Assembly (NCBI RefSeq): GCF_004000745.1
Contig: NZ_BILV01000034.1
Location: 1 to 59,427 of the forward strand
Source of the DNA: Paenibacillus barengoltzii NBRC 101215
GTDB lineage: Bacteria > Bacillota > Bacilli > Paenibacillales > Paenibacillaceae
DNA length: 59,427 bases
Reading direction: 5' to 3'
The translations under genes were made by a program, and so were the position numbers. The notes under the pieces were generated by a model. That model made no database searches. It had not been told where the DNA came from and saw nothing but the letters and a program-made list of their open reading frames with translations. Of this stretch, positions 27,669 to 36,968 are shown piece by piece. How positions within the stretch are numbered: position 1 is the first letter of the stretch; each line of letters opens with the position of its first letter.

Positions 27669-30005
27669 TTAATATTCTTCCGGATACGGAACAGGGTATC
27701 CCCCATCCTCCTCCGGCCCACTCGTACCGACATCGTATCCATTCACTTCAAAAGTAATAATTTTATCGAAGAATACGTAGTCTTTGCGACTTTTGAACGG
27801 CCCCTTGTTATTATCATGTTTATCAAAGGCATACATCACCGTTCCTACTCCGTTCGCCCGTCCTTCATACCAATTAATGAAGTCGTATACTTCTGCCATA
27901 GATAAGTCGTATTCTTTCTCAATCCCATTGTTTAGCGTAATCCGAAGCAGCGCTCTCTCTCCGGTCTGACCAGGAGGAGTAACTACATCGGCTTTTGGTG
28001 TGGCAGATGCCTCGTTAGAATTGGCGCTTTCACCTGTCGATCCAATCGCAGAGACGACATAATAATAAGTCGTACCGTTTACAACATTGGTGTCCGTGTA
28101 AGTTGTTGTGTTCCCCGGTACTGTAGCAATCGCCGTATACGGCCCGCCAGGCACCAGGGAGCGTTTCACGATGTAACTCGTCACATTACTGCTCGGGCTT
28201 GTCCAATTCAAAACAACTTTTTTATTCCCCGCGGATGCTGTCAAATTCATCGGTGCATCTGCAGGTTCTCCGCCTTTGCCAAAGACGTTCCATTCGTAGA
28301 CATCACTAACACTTGTACCCACATTTTTTAGCACAACTGTCATAACGTTTTGGACAGGGGTAGGAAGGATTTCAACCTGATCTTTATTCACGATGTTGTA
28401 TTGTTGTAACAAGTTATTGCTTGCATCATAGAACTCAACAGCCAGGTTAGTGCCACTGGCGATCACGGAATTGATTTCCACCGGTGAAGAAAATGTGTAC
28501 CATGCTACGCCACCAGTAACCAAGACAAATTTTGTACGTGTATTGTTGTCTGTCAATTCACGTGCGGTACGCGTTGGGTTTCCTACCGTGTTACCAGCTT
28601 GGATTAATAGCCCATCCAACAATCCACCCGTATATTTGGTTGCATTTGGTGTAATGCTTTTTTCCGCTGAATTTCCGCTTTCCCCAGCCTCATTCACTGC
28701 GCTGACTACATAATAGTAGGTCGTTCCATTCGTTACGGCTCGATCTACATATGCTGTGCCTTTCACGTTCGCCAGTAAGCTGTAAGGACCGCCTGCTGAT
28801 GTCGAACGTTTTACGTTATATGAGGCAGCTCCTGTGTTATCCCATTCCAACTTTACAAACTGATCACCGCCCTGGATCCAGTTAATGGTTGTATCTAGTG
28901 GTGGTGCTGAAGGGTTTGAAAATACATTCCATTCGTATACACTGATACTGCTAATTGACCCGTTTTTTAATACAACCGTTGTCACATCTTGTACTGGGGT
29001 CGGGAGCGTTTGAATTCCGTCATTTTTGATAAGATCATATTTCTGCAGCAAGTTATTATTGGCATCGTAGAACTCAACAGCCAAAACGTTACTGCTATTC
29101 ACAATCACAGAGTTGATTTCTACTGGGGAAGAAAATGTGTACCATGCAAAACTTCCGGTTGTCATGACAAATCTGGTACCCGTATTGTTGTCCGTTATTT
29201 CACGTGTTGTTCTCGTTGGTGTCCCAACTGTATTACCCGCTTCGATTAATAACCCATCTAACAATCCGCCCGTATATTTGGTTGTATTCGGTTTAGCACT
29301 TTTTTCAGACGAATCGCTGCTTTCCCCCGCCTCATTGACCGCACTAACTACATAATAATAGGTCGTTCCATTGGTGACGGCTTGATCTACATACGTTGTT
29401 CCTTTAACGTTCGCCAGTAAGGTGTAAGGGCCGCCAGCGGATGTTGAACGTTTTACATTATAAGAGGCAGCTCCTGTATGATCCCAATCCAATTTTACAA
29501 TTTGATCCCCGGCCTGGATCCAATTGATGGTCGTCGCTGTTGGTGGCACGGAAGGGACCGTAAATACATTCCACTCGTACACATTGATATTGCTTGATGC
29601 ACCTTTTAAAACAACAGTAGTAACATTCTGTACTGGAGTTGGAAGGGTTTGAATCCCATCATTGCTTAAAACATTATATCTTTGCAGCAAGCTATTTTGA
29701 TTATCATAAAATTCAATGATTCCTGCCCCACTACTCTTCAGCACGACAGAAGAAATTTCTACTGGGGAAGAAAAGGAATGCCATGCTACATTTGATGTAC
29801 TAAGTATTCCTCTTGTCGACACATCGCCATCTGTCATTTCTGCAACCGTAGTCGTCGATTGCCCAACCGAAGCTCCAATCTCTATCGAAATCCCGTCCAA
29901 TAATCCACCCGTAAATTGAGATGCCGCGTGGGTGGAAGCAGGATATGTAATTGAACCAGTTATAATTCCAACAGCAAGTAAGATGATGCCAATCAATCGC
30001 TTCAA
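27669..30005 (-). CDS. Secreted protein with three (galactose-binding-like + FN3) modules
   Basis: 778 residues from a TTG start at 30005 with AGGAGG 7 nt upstream. A signal peptide (~1-29) is followed by three tandem modules of ~213 residues (starting ~31, ~244, ~457). Each module has a beta-rich region beginning FTGGLLDG or YTGGLLDG and ending VYEWNVF, which resembles F5/8-type carbohydrate-binding folds. Each then has a fibronectin type III domain ending NGTTYYYVVSA. After the third FN3 comes a Thr/Pro linker and a distinct ~85-residue C-terminal domain (ITLNNGIEKEYDLSMAEVYD) of unknown type. No LPXTG, SLH or transmembrane anchor is seen. Modules 1 and 2 are almost alike, indicating recent duplication. 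Function unknown; extracellular polysaccharide binding is a guess. Confidence 0.75.
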   Translation of the reverse strand: MKRLIGIILLAVGIITGSITYPASTHAASQFTGGLLDGISIEIGASVGQSTTTVAEMTDGDVSTRGILSTSNVAWHSFSSPVEISSVVLKSSGAGIIEFYDNQNSLLQRYNVLSNDGIQTLPTPVQNVTTVVLKGASSNINVYEWNVFTVPSVPPTATTINWIQAGDQIVKLDWDHTGAASYNVKRSTSAGGPYTLLANVKGTTYVDQAVTNGTTYYYVVSAVNEAGESSDSSEKSAKPNTTKYTGGLLDGLLIEAGNTVGTPTRTTREITDNNTGTRFVMTTGSFAWYTFSSPVEINSVIVNSSNVLAVEFYDANNNLLQKYDLIKNDGIQTLPTPVQDVTTVVLKNGSISSISVYEWNVFSNPSAPPLDTTINWIQGGDQFVKLEWDNTGAASYNVKRSTSAGGPYSLLANVKGTAYVDRAVTNGTTYYYVVSAVNEAGESGNSAEKSITPNATKYTGGLLDGLLIQAGNTVGNPTRTARELTDNNTRTKFVLVTGGVAWYTFSSPVEINSVIASGTNLAVEFYDASNNLLQQYNIVNKDQVEILPTPVQNVMTVVLKNVGTSVSDVYEWNVFGKGGEPADAPMNLTASAGNKKVVLNWTSPSSNVTSYIVKRSLVPGGPYTAIATVPGNTTTYTDTNVVNGTTYYYVVSAIGSTGESANSNEASATPKADVVTPPGQTGERALLRITLNNGIEKEYDLSMAEVYDFINWYEGRANGVGTVMYAFDKHDNNKGPFKSRKDYVFFDKIITFEVNGYDVGTSGPEEDGGYPVPYPEEY

Positions 30006-30034
30006 AATAATGCCTCCTATGAGAAATAATGACT

Positions 30035-30046
30035 ATCAGGCCTGAT
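30035..30046. promoter_or_regulatory. Perfect palindrome ATCAGGCCTGAT in the FN3 gene leader
   Basis: A 12-bp perfect palindrome lies about 30 bp before the TTG start of the FN3 gene, between the ribosome site and any promoter. It could be an operator; no known regulator is recognised. Confidence 0.3.
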
Positions 30047-30159
30047 GATTTAAAGGCTACCACTCACGATACTGTTTGTCCAAACATAAATTCCTAGATC
30101 AGGATGAAAAATCTAATATTTTCCTTATAAGTATTGTTTATGTAAAATGTCGTTATGAT

Positions 30160-30220
30160 AAATAAAAAATCCATAAGTATGGCCAGGTAGATCAATCTAC
30201 TTGCCCCACACTTATGGATT
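30160..30220 (-). terminator. Terminator of the YitT-family gene
   Basis: Outer arms AATCCATAAGT (30168-30178) and ACTTATGGATT (30210-30220) plus an inner GTAGATCAATCTAC hairpin make a long compound stem. A T-rich tail follows on the minus strand (30160-30169). It lies ~14 bp after the gene stop. Confidence 0.85.
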
Positions 30221-30233
30221 ACGTCACATTTCT

Positions 30234-31118
30234 CTAGGCTCTTTTAAACCCTTCCCCCAACACCTCATGCGCATTGGTGATAATCACAAACGCATTGGGA
30301 TCCAGCGTCTGCACTAAGGTCTTGAGTCGCGTGACTTCGCTCTGCCCGACGACGACCATCAGCACGGTCCGCGCATCGCCGGTGTACCCGCCTTGGCCGT
30401 CCAGCTTGGTCAGCCCTCGATCCAGATGAGTAAGGACCGCTTGCGCGATCTCTTCCGTTCGGTCGGCGATGATATAAGCAACCTTCGTATAGTTGAAGCC
30501 CAGCTCGATGGCATCGATAATTTTACCGGTGATGTACAAGCCGATCAGGGCATAGAGCGCTTTTTCCGGGGTCAGCAAAAATAACGCCAACACAATCACT
30601 ATCCCATCCATCATCACAACACAAACGGAAAGGCTCAGGCCGCTGTATTTCTGAATGATTTGCGCTAAGGTGGATAGTCCCCCTGTCGATCCCCGGCCTC
30701 GGAACACGATGCCAAGCCCGATCCCGACCCCGATACCTCCATATAACGAAGCCAGCAACGGATCTGTCGTCGGCACTGGAATGTCCCGCGTCAAGAAGAC
30801 GAAGAACGGCAGCACCACCGTGCCCAACAAAGAACGGATGGAGTAGTCCCGCCCAAGCAACACGTAGCCGGCAATGAATAGCGGGATATTCAGGGCCCAT
30901 TGCGTGTAGGCGGGTTCGATCCCAAATTGCGATTGAATGATGATCGATAATCCCGAGACACCGCCTGAGGCGATATGACTGGGGACCAGAAACAAATTAA
31001 ACGCCAAGGCCGTGATCAGAGAGCCTACGATAATCATCAGCGTATCTATCGTATGGCGTACCGGACCGGCGACCGGGATATAGTCTTGAAGATGGCGTTT
31101 GCGAACTTTCGGTGGCAT
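30234..31118 (-). CDS. YitT-family membrane protein (YvjA-like, DUF161 + DUF2179)
   Basis: 294 residues: about five or six membrane helices in the first ~200 residues (for example GSLITALAFNLFLVPSHIASGG and ASLYGGIGVGIGLGIVF). A cytosolic C-terminal DUF2179 domain follows (~210-290, DARTVLMVVVGQSEVTRLKTLV). The molecular role of the family is not established. Its place downstream of prfB mirrors yvjA in B. subtilis. ATG at 31118 follows GGAGGGGCAGCA. Confidence 0.88.
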   Translation of the reverse strand: MPPKVRKRHLQDYIPVAGPVRHTIDTLMIIVGSLITALAFNLFLVPSHIASGGVSGLSIIIQSQFGIEPAYTQWALNIPLFIAGYVLLGRDYSIRSLLGTVVLPFFVFLTRDIPVPTTDPLLASLYGGIGVGIGLGIVFRGRGSTGGLSTLAQIIQKYSGLSLSVCVVMMDGIVIVLALFLLTPEKALYALIGLYITGKIIDAIELGFNYTKVAYIIADRTEEIAQAVLTHLDRGLTKLDGQGGYTGDARTVLMVVVGQSEVTRLKTLVQTLDPNAFVIITNAHEVLGEGFKRA

Positions 31119-31160
31119 TGCTGCCCCTCCTTACTGGCATTTCATGAAATTGGTACAACG

Positions 31161-31196
31161 AAAAACCCACCCGTACCAAGCGTGGCCAAGGTGGGT
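31161..31196 (-). terminator. Terminator of prfB
   Basis: ACCCACC (31190-31196 on the minus strand) pairs with GGTGGGT (31165-31171), followed by TTTTT. It separates prfB from the YitT-family gene. Confidence 0.85.
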
Positions 31197-31261
31197 CATA
31201 TTTAGCAGCTTTAGCAGCGGCTCGGGCGGAATGGTCACACCAAGGCGCTCCGCCCTGCCGA

Positions 31262-32378
31262 TTAATTCTCCGTGTTCGTTTTAATCTGACTGCGCAGATA
31301 ACCGTCGATAAACGCGTCCAAATCCCCGTCCATCACCGCGCCGACATTCCCTGTCTCCACGTTCGTCCGGTGATCCTTCACCATGCTGTACGGATGGAAC
31401 ACGTACGAGCGGATTTGGCTGCCCCAGGCGATATCGGACTGCTCGCCGCGGATCTCATCCAACTCGCGTTGTTGCTCCTCGATCTTGCGTTCGTACAGCT
31501 TGGAGCGAAGCATCGTCATCGCCCGTTCACGGTTCTTGATCTGCGAGCGCTCATTCTGGCAGGTTACCACGATCCCAGTCGGGATGTGGGTAATCCGCAC
31601 GGCCGAGTCGGTCGTGTTGATGTGCTGACCGCCGGCGCCGCTGGCGCGGTACGTATCGATTTTCAGATCCTCGTTACGGATTTCAATCTCCACGTCATCG
31701 CTGATCTCCGGCACGACGTCACAGGAGACGAAGGACGTATGCCGGCGTCCAGAAGCGTCAAACGGCGAGATCCGCACCAGCCGGTGCACGCCCTTCTCCG
31801 CCTTCAGGTAGCCGTAGGCATTGTAGCCCTTGATCAACAGTGTAACGCTCTTGATCCCAGCTTCGTCGCCCGGCAGGTAATCCAGCGTCTCGACCTTGAA
31901 GCCGCGTTTCTCCGCCCAGCGGGTATACATCCGCAGCAGCATTTGGCCCCAGTCCTGGGACTCGGTGCCGCCGGCGCCGGGATGCAGCTCGAGAATCGCG
32001 TTCATTTTGTCGTATGGCTGGTTCAACAGCAGCTGGAGCTCGAATTCCTCCAGCTTCTTGACGAGCTTCTCTACGGAGTCCGCTACCTCCGCAGCCAGCG
32101 ATTCATCGCCTTCTTCCTCGGCGAGCTCCGCCATCATTTCCAGCTCATCGTATTCGTTTTGCAGCGCCGTATATTGGTCGACTGAGGATTTGACCGCATT
32201 CATCTCGGCGATAAGCCCCTGAGCTTTCTCATTGTCGTCCCAGAAATCCGGTGCCGCCATTTTCTCCTCATAGTTGGCGATCATCTCTTGCTTCAGATCT
32301 AAGTCAAAGAGACCCCCTAAGGTTAGTTAATTTCTTTGCGATTTCGCGCATGTCTTGTTTCACGTTCGCGTCGATCAT
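31262..32378 (-). CDS. prfB: Peptide chain release factor 2, with programmed +1 frameshift
   Basis: RF2 releases peptides at UGA and UAA. The gene starts at ATG 32378 with AAAGGTG 9 nt upstream and reads 24 codons to an in-frame TGA (32306-32304). Translation continues in the +1 frame after CTT, giving 371 residues. The slip site AGGGGG-TCT-CTT-TGA-C is the canonical RF2 autoregulatory signal, with its internal Shine-Dalgarno just upstream. Downstream the protein has the SPF stop-codon recognition tripeptide ([11 protein letters not shown]) and the GGQ catalytic motif ([13 protein letters not shown]). Any annotation that begins at 32284 misses the N-terminus. It follows secA on the same strand. 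Confidence 0.96.
32301..32318 (-). promoter_or_regulatory. RF2 frameshift-stimulating site
   Basis: The minus strand reads AGGGGGTCTCTTTGACTT: internal Shine-Dalgarno AGGGGG, the slippery CTT, the in-frame TGA (32304-32306) and the following C that weakens UGA termination. When RF2 is scarce ribosomes shift +1; when it is plentiful they stop, giving autoregulation. Confidence 0.95.
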
Positions 32379-32516
32379 ACGTTGAATCACCTTTCTTTTA
32401 TCGTATTCGGCTCTGTCTTCATCATGGGCCCAACGGGCAAAAACGGGCGTACCCGGGGATTCCCAGGTCACCCGCTAATGCTTGGTGCGAACCGTAACGG
32501 TCCGCGTATCCGTGGT

Positions 32517-35024
32517 TTATGCGTTTTGGCCGTGGCAGTGTTTATACTTCTTGCCGCTTCCGCATGGGCACAAGTCGTTGCGGCCGATCGTCTCGCCGCG
32601 TTTGACCGGGCGTTTCTCAGCCGGTTCGCCGCTTGTAGTGATTTTGTTCTCATCCACAACCGCTTGACGCTCCTGGTTCGTTTCGATCTGCGCCTTCATG
32701 ATGTATGTCGCGACTTCTTCCTGAATGTTGGCGATCATCGCGTTGAACATCTCGTAGCCTTCAAATTGATACTCGCGCAGCGGGTCAGTACCGCCGTATG
32801 CACGAAGATGAATACCTTGACGCAGCTGATCCATCGCGTCGATGTGGTCCATCCATTTGCTGTCGACCGCGCGGAGAGCGATAACCTTCTCGAACTCCCG
32901 TACCATTTCCGGACCAATTGCTTCTTCGCGAGCGTTGTACTTCGTCAGGACGCGTTCAAAAATATACTCGACCATCTCATTTGGCTCTTTGCCCCACAGA
33001 TCGTCTTTCGTAATCGCGCCTTCGTCCAGCAGCTTGCTGTTGACGTAATCGGCAACTTCTTGCAGTTCCCAGTTCTCCGGTATCTCGTCAGCGGTATGGG
33101 CTTCAACCACCCGTTCGATGACCGGCTTAATCATATCGAGAACGATTTGCTTAATGTTCTCCGATTCCAGCAGCTCCCGGCGTTGTTTATAGATAATTTC
33201 GCGCTGTTGGTTCATGACATCGTCATATTGCAGGACGACTTTGCGCACGTCGAAGTTGTTGCCTTCTACGCGTTTTTGCGCTGACTCAATCGCGCGGGTA
33301 ATCATCTTGCTCTCGATCGGTTGGTCTTCCTCGAAGCCAAGGCGTTCCATCATGTTCAGCACGTTATCCGCACCAAACCGCTTCATCAGCTCGTCGCCCA
33401 GCGACAGGTAGAACTGCGTGGAGCCGGGGTCGCCTTGACGACCGGCACGACCGCGCAACTGGTTATCGATCCGGCGCGATTCGTGGCGTTCGGTACCTAT
33501 GATATGCAGGCCACCCAATTCGGCCACGCCTTCACCCAGCAAGATGTCGGTACCGCGACCCGCCATGTTGGTAGCGATCGTCACGGAACCCGGTTCCCCT
33601 GCGTGGGAAATAATTTCCGCTTCCTCCGCATGGTATTTCGCGTTCAGCACCTTGTGCGGGATTCCTTTGCGCTTCAGCATCTCGGATACGCGTTCGGAGT
33701 TCTCGATCGAGACCGTACCAACGAGCACCGGTTGTTTTTTCTTATGACGCTCCACGATTTCTTCGACAACGGCTTTAAACTTGCCGTCAACGCTCTTATA
33801 AACAACGTCCGGCAAGTCAATCCGACGGTTCGGCCGGTTGGTCGGCACCTGGAGCACTTCAAGGCCGTAAATTTTCTTGAATTCTTCTTCCTCGGTCTTC
33901 GCCGTACCGGTCATCCCGGCCAGCTTGCGGTACATCCGGAAGTAGTTCTGGAACGTAATCGTCGCCAGCGTCATGCTTTCGTTCTGTACCTCGATGCCTT
34001 CTTTGGCTTCGATTGCCTGGTGCAGCCCGTCGCTGTAGCGGCGGCCCTGCATGATCCGACCGGTAAATTCATCGACGATCAGCACCTCGTCATCGGTCAC
34101 GACGTAATCGACGTCGCGGCGCATGATGACGTTCGCTTTGAGCGCCTGCACCACGTGGTGGTTCAGCGTAACATGTTTATGATCGTACAAGTTATCAATG
34201 CCAAAAACGCGTTCCGCTTTAGCAACCCCTTTTTCGGTCAGCGAAACAGCCTTTACTTTAATATCTACCGTATAATCTTCCTCCGGCGTCAGCGTCTTCA
34301 CGAAACGATCGGCTGCATAATACAGCTCGGTGGATTTCTGAGCTTGGCCGGAAATAATCAGCGGCGTCCGCGCTTCATCGATCAAGATGGAGTCCACTTC
34401 GTCAATAATGCAATAATACAGCGGCCGCTGAACCATCTGTTCTTTGTAGAGCACCATGTTGTCGCGCAGGTAGTCAAATCCAAACTCGTTGTTCGTGCCG
34501 TACGTGATGTCGCAAGCGTAAGCTTCTTGTTTCTGCTCATGCTCCATGCCGTTGAGGTTCACCCCAACCGTCATGCCGAGGAAGTTGTAAATCTGCCCCA
34601 TCTGCTGGCTATCGCGTTGTGCCAAATAGTCGTTGACGGTAACGACATGCACACCTTTCCCCAGGAGCGCATTCAAATAAACCGGCAGGGTTCCGACCAG
34701 CGTCTTCCCTTCACCGGTTTTCATCTCCGCAATCTTGCCTTCGTGAAGCGCCATACCGCCGATCAGCTGCACATCAAAATGACGCATCCCGAGCGTGCGT
34801 TTCGAAGCTTCCCGTACTGTGGCAAAAGCCTCCGGCAACAAATCATCCAGCGTCTCGCCTTTCTCGATCCGTTCCCGGAATTCAGCGGTTTTCCCTTTCA
34901 ATTGCTCGTCCGAAAGCGCCTCAAATTGCGGTTCTAATGAATTAATATAATCTACCGTCTTCATCAGACGTTTGACATCACGTTCATTCGTGTCGCCAAA
35001 TATCTTTTTTACTAATCCCAGCAT
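32517..35024 (-). CDS. secA: Protein translocase ATPase SecA
   Basis: Motor of the general secretion pathway at SecYEG. 835 residues with DEAD-motor elements [10 protein letters not shown] (Walker A), [17 protein letters not shown] (Walker B), the arginine-finger region [14 protein letters not shown], and the C-terminal zinc site [14 protein letters not shown]. The ATG at 35024 has AAGGGG upstream. It lies between hpf and prfB as in Bacillus. No SecA2-type truncation is present. Confidence 0.98.
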   Translation of the reverse strand: MLGLVKKIFGDTNERDVKRLMKTVDYINSLEPQFEALSDEQLKGKTAEFRERIEKGETLDDLLPEAFATVREASKRTLGMRHFDVQLIGGMALHEGKIAEMKTGEGKTLVGTLPVYLNALLGKGVHVVTVNDYLAQRDSQQMGQIYNFLGMTVGVNLNGMEHEQKQEAYACDITYGTNNEFGFDYLRDNMVLYKEQMVQRPLYYCIIDEVDSILIDEARTPLIISGQAQKSTELYYAADRFVKTLTPEEDYTVDIKVKAVSLTEKGVAKAERVFGIDNLYDHKHVTLNHHVVQALKANVIMRRDVDYVVTDDEVLIVDEFTGRIMQGRRYSDGLHQAIEAKEGIEVQNESMTLATITFQNYFRMYRKLAGMTGTAKTEEEEFKKIYGLEVLQVPTNRPNRRIDLPDVVYKSVDGKFKAVVEEIVERHKKKQPVLVGTVSIENSERVSEMLKRKGIPHKVLNAKYHAEEAEIISHAGEPGSVTIATNMAGRGTDILLGEGVAELGGLHIIGTERHESRRIDNQLRGRAGRQGDPGSTQFYLSLGDELMKRFGADNVLNMMERLGFEEDQPIESKMITRAIESAQKRVEGNNFDVRKVVLQYDDVMNQQREIIYKQRRELLESENIKQIVLDMIKPVIERVVEAHTADEIPENWELQEVADYVNSKLLDEGAITKDDLWGKEPNEMVEYIFERVLTKYNAREEAIGPEMVREFEKVIALRAVDSKWMDHIDAMDQLRQGIHLRAYGGTDPLREYQFEGYEMFNAMIANIQEEVATYIMKAQIETNQERQAVVDENKITTSGEPAEKRPVKRGETIGRNDLCPCGSGKKYKHCHGQNA

Positions 35025-35139
35025 GATTTACCCCTTTCACGCATAAACAGATGATTTGCCTAAATTGTAACAGTTTGTAAGGCACGCCGCAACACGCCCC
35101 GTCACGTCTGCATTGCGGTAAAGCGCCTTTGTATACGAA

Positions 35140-35171
35140 TAAAGAGCCCTATCCGCGGGCGGATAAGGCTC
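35140..35171 (-). terminator. Terminator of hpf
   Basis: GAGCC-TATCCGC and GCGGATA-GGCTC arms (35159-35171 with 35144-35156, one mismatch) are followed by a T-rich stretch on the minus strand. It separates hpf from secA. Confidence 0.8.
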
Positions 35172-35248
35172 GTTTCCTTTGCGTAAGTATCACAGGAATT
35201 ACCACCTAGTTTGAAGCAAGTTGCCATGATTGCACGGAGTGCAAGGGG

Positions 35249-35800
35249 TTAATCCTGTTCAATCAAACCGTATTTGCCGTCATTGCGCTTGTAGACGACG
35301 TTCACTTCTTTAGTGTCGATGTTCGAGAAAACGAAGAAGTTGTGTCCTACCATATTCATTTGCAAAATCGCTTCCTCTACGTCCATCGGCTTCAAGGTAA
35401 AGCGTTTCGTACGAACCACTTCCAGCTCTTCCTCGCCTTCATCCAGCGCAACGGAGCCTGCGGTCGTGCCCTCTACAAAGAGGCTGTTCTTCACGCCTTT
35501 CTGGCGCAGTTTACGGTTGATTTTCGTTTTGTGCTTGCGGATTTGACGTTCAAGCTTGTCCACAACCGCATCAATGGATGCGTACATGTCATCGCTGCGA
35601 TCTTCCGCACGGAGCACAACGCCGGTCAAAGGAATCGTTACCTCGACCGCGTGCAAGCCTCGTACCACACTTAACGTGACAGTACCGTCTGAGGTAGGGG
35701 GTGCATCAAAGTACTTGTCTAGCCGGCTGAGCTTCTTGTCTACGTAGTCACGCAAGGCCTCAGTCACTTCAATCTGCTGTCCTCGAATACTAAAATTCAT
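35249..35800 (-). CDS. hpf: Long-form ribosome hibernation promoting factor
   Basis: 183 residues: an N-terminal S30AE domain (~1-105, FSIRGQQIEVTEALRDYVDKK) that binds the decoding site. A linker and C-terminal dimerisation domain follow (~125-183, VRTKRFTLKPMDVEEAILQM). Long HPF alone makes 100S ribosome dimers in Firmicutes. ATG at 35800 follows AAAGGAGGAG. It corresponds to YvyD, which sits between fliT and secA in B. subtilis. Confidence 0.95.
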   Translation of the reverse strand: MNFSIRGQQIEVTEALRDYVDKKLSRLDKYFDAPPTSDGTVTLSVVRGLHAVEVTIPLTGVVLRAEDRSDDMYASIDAVVDKLERQIRKHKTKINRKLRQKGVKNSLFVEGTTAGSVALDEGEEELEVVRTKRFTLKPMDVEEAILQMNMVGHNFFVFSNIDTKEVNVVYKRNDGKYGLIEQD

Positions 35801-35829
35801 AGGGCACTCCTCCTTTGCTTTGCACCTTT

Positions 35830-35858
35830 ATTATACCATGACGTTAAGGCAAAGTAAA
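35830..35858 (-). promoter_or_regulatory. Promoter of hpf
   Basis: On the minus strand TTTACT (35853-35858), a 17-bp spacer, and extended -10 TGGTATAAT with TATAAT at 35830-35835. Leader of ~25 nt. I see no clear sigma-B box. Confidence 0.7.
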
Positions 35859-35893
35859 AAGTGTTAAAGGTCTGTAAACCACCGCGATATCCG

Positions 35894-35941
35894 TAAAAAA
35901 AGACGGGCAGATCGGCAAATCCCCCGCGCTTTCAAGCCCGG
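35894..35941 (-). terminator. Terminator-like hairpin at the end of the VanZ-like gene
   Basis: CGGGC and GCCCG arms overlap the last codons of the gene and precede a run of seven T on the minus strand (35895-35901). The loop is long, so efficiency is uncertain. Confidence 0.5.
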
Positions 35942-36438
35942 CGATCCTTCCGGTTTCCCCACCAGGATTTCAACAAAATCGTGAACGCCGCCCCACACGC
36001 GGCCCCGATCGTATCCAGCAGCACGTCCTGCACCATCGCCGTCCGCCCCGGCGTAAAGCTCTGATGCAGCTCATCCGTACAGGCATAGAGGAATGCGATC
36101 AAAATCGCAAAGAGCAGACATCGCCGATTGGATCGTCCCCGACCGCCTAAAGCGTAAACCAGGAACGCTGCCAGTAAAGCATAACTGCCGAAATGCGCCG
36201 CTTTGCGAATAAAAAACTCGATGAAGCTCGCCCCGCCCACACTGTCCACACTGATTTCATAGTCACCATAGCTGAACCGGATCCCGCCGAATCGATTCTC
36301 AATCCACTGGTCCGAGGTGCTCTTCTCAATTTCCGGCACCAGCGACTGCTCCTCATAAGACTGCGAAGAAAACCCAAAAAGAATCGCCATCATCGCGATC
36401 GCCGGCAGCCAGCGCAGCCAAGGTCGAAGGTTGTGCAA
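35932..36438 (-). CDS. VanZ-like membrane protein
   Basis: 168 residues with about four hydrophobic segments and the VanZ hallmark pattern of an N-terminal FGFSSQ motif, RKAAHFGSYALLA in the middle and DELHQSFTPGRTAMVQDVLLDTIGA near the end. The family is widespread and its biochemical role unclear; only some members affect teicoplanin resistance. The start is a TTG at 36438 with GAGGTG 7 nt upstream. It lies between hpf and a cold-shock gene, an insertion relative to B. subtilis. Confidence 0.85.
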   Translation of the reverse strand: MHNLRPWLRWLPAIAMMAILFGFSSQSYEEQSLVPEIEKSTSDQWIENRFGGIRFSYGDYEISVDSVGGASFIEFFIRKAAHFGSYALLAAFLVYALGGRGRSNRRCLLFAILIAFLYACTDELHQSFTPGRTAMVQDVLLDTIGAACGAAFTILLKSWWGNRKDRRA

Positions 36439-36496
36439 AGGAGGTCACCTCATTCGATTACGAACTCATTCACTTTAGAAAATTATAGCATAATAA

Positions 36497-36525
36497 AAAT
36501 AAGAAAACCCCGGGTTCCCCCGGGG
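36497..36525 (-). terminator. Terminator of the cold-shock gene
   Basis: CCCCGGG (36508-36514) pairs with CCCGGGG (36519-36525) around a short loop, and on the minus strand TTTTCTTATTTTT follows. It lies ~70 bp after the cold-shock gene. Confidence 0.88.
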
Positions 36526-36593
36526 AGTTGCTAGCGAATCTTTAATTGTTAACCATCGTACCGTTCATATGTAGGTCGGCTGTGCCGGGATGA

Positions 36594-36791
36594 TTACAGT
36601 TTGATTACGTTAGCGGCTTGTGGACCACGTGCGCCTTCAACGATTTCGAACTCGACGGATTGGCCTTCTTCCAGCGTTTTGAAGCCTTCAGCTTGGATCG
36701 CGGAGAAGTGTACGAATACGTCGCCGCCTTCTTCAGTTTCGATGAAACCGTAGCCTTTTTCTGCGTTGAACCATTTTACTTTACCTTGCAT
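36594..36791 (-). CDS. Cold-shock protein, CspA/CspB family
   Basis: 65-residue single cold-shock domain that binds single-stranded RNA. RNP1 reads KGYGFIE and RNP2 DVFVHFSAI. The first residues are [17 protein letters not shown] at 36791 follows GAAGGGAATG. A 5' leader of about 60 nt precedes it. Confidence 0.97.
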   Translation of the reverse strand: MQGKVKWFNAEKGYGFIETEEGGDVFVHFSAIQAEGFKTLEEGQSVEFEIVEGARGPQAANVIKL

Positions 36792-36855
36792 GCACTAACA
36801 TTCCCTTCATTATCAAATAAGAGTGTGATCCTTGTAACCAAGCCCCACATGTCTG

Positions 36856-36885
36856 ACTATACCACCCAAGCTTATCCAGTGTCAA
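36856..36885 (-). promoter_or_regulatory. Strong sigma-A promoter of the cold-shock gene
   Basis: On the minus strand TTGACA (36880-36885), an 18-bp spacer and TATAGT (36856-36861). Consensus -35 and a one-mismatch -10. Confidence 0.88.
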
Positions 36886-36968
36886 TTACCAAGGAAAAGG
36901 TTTTATTGTAAGGAATTTGTAAATATTTGTCGGATTTTAGTCATTTCAATATAGAGATAGAAATCTCA

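Noticed and set aside
32284..32378. prfB in-frame TGA as a sequencing error or pseudogene
   Set aside because: All elements of the RF2 programmed frameshift site are present in register.
33321..34937. Long open frame antisense to secA (538 codons)
   Set aside because: It is the complementary frame of a highly conserved gene; composition is not protein-like (His/Phe/Val rich) and no ribosome site is seen.
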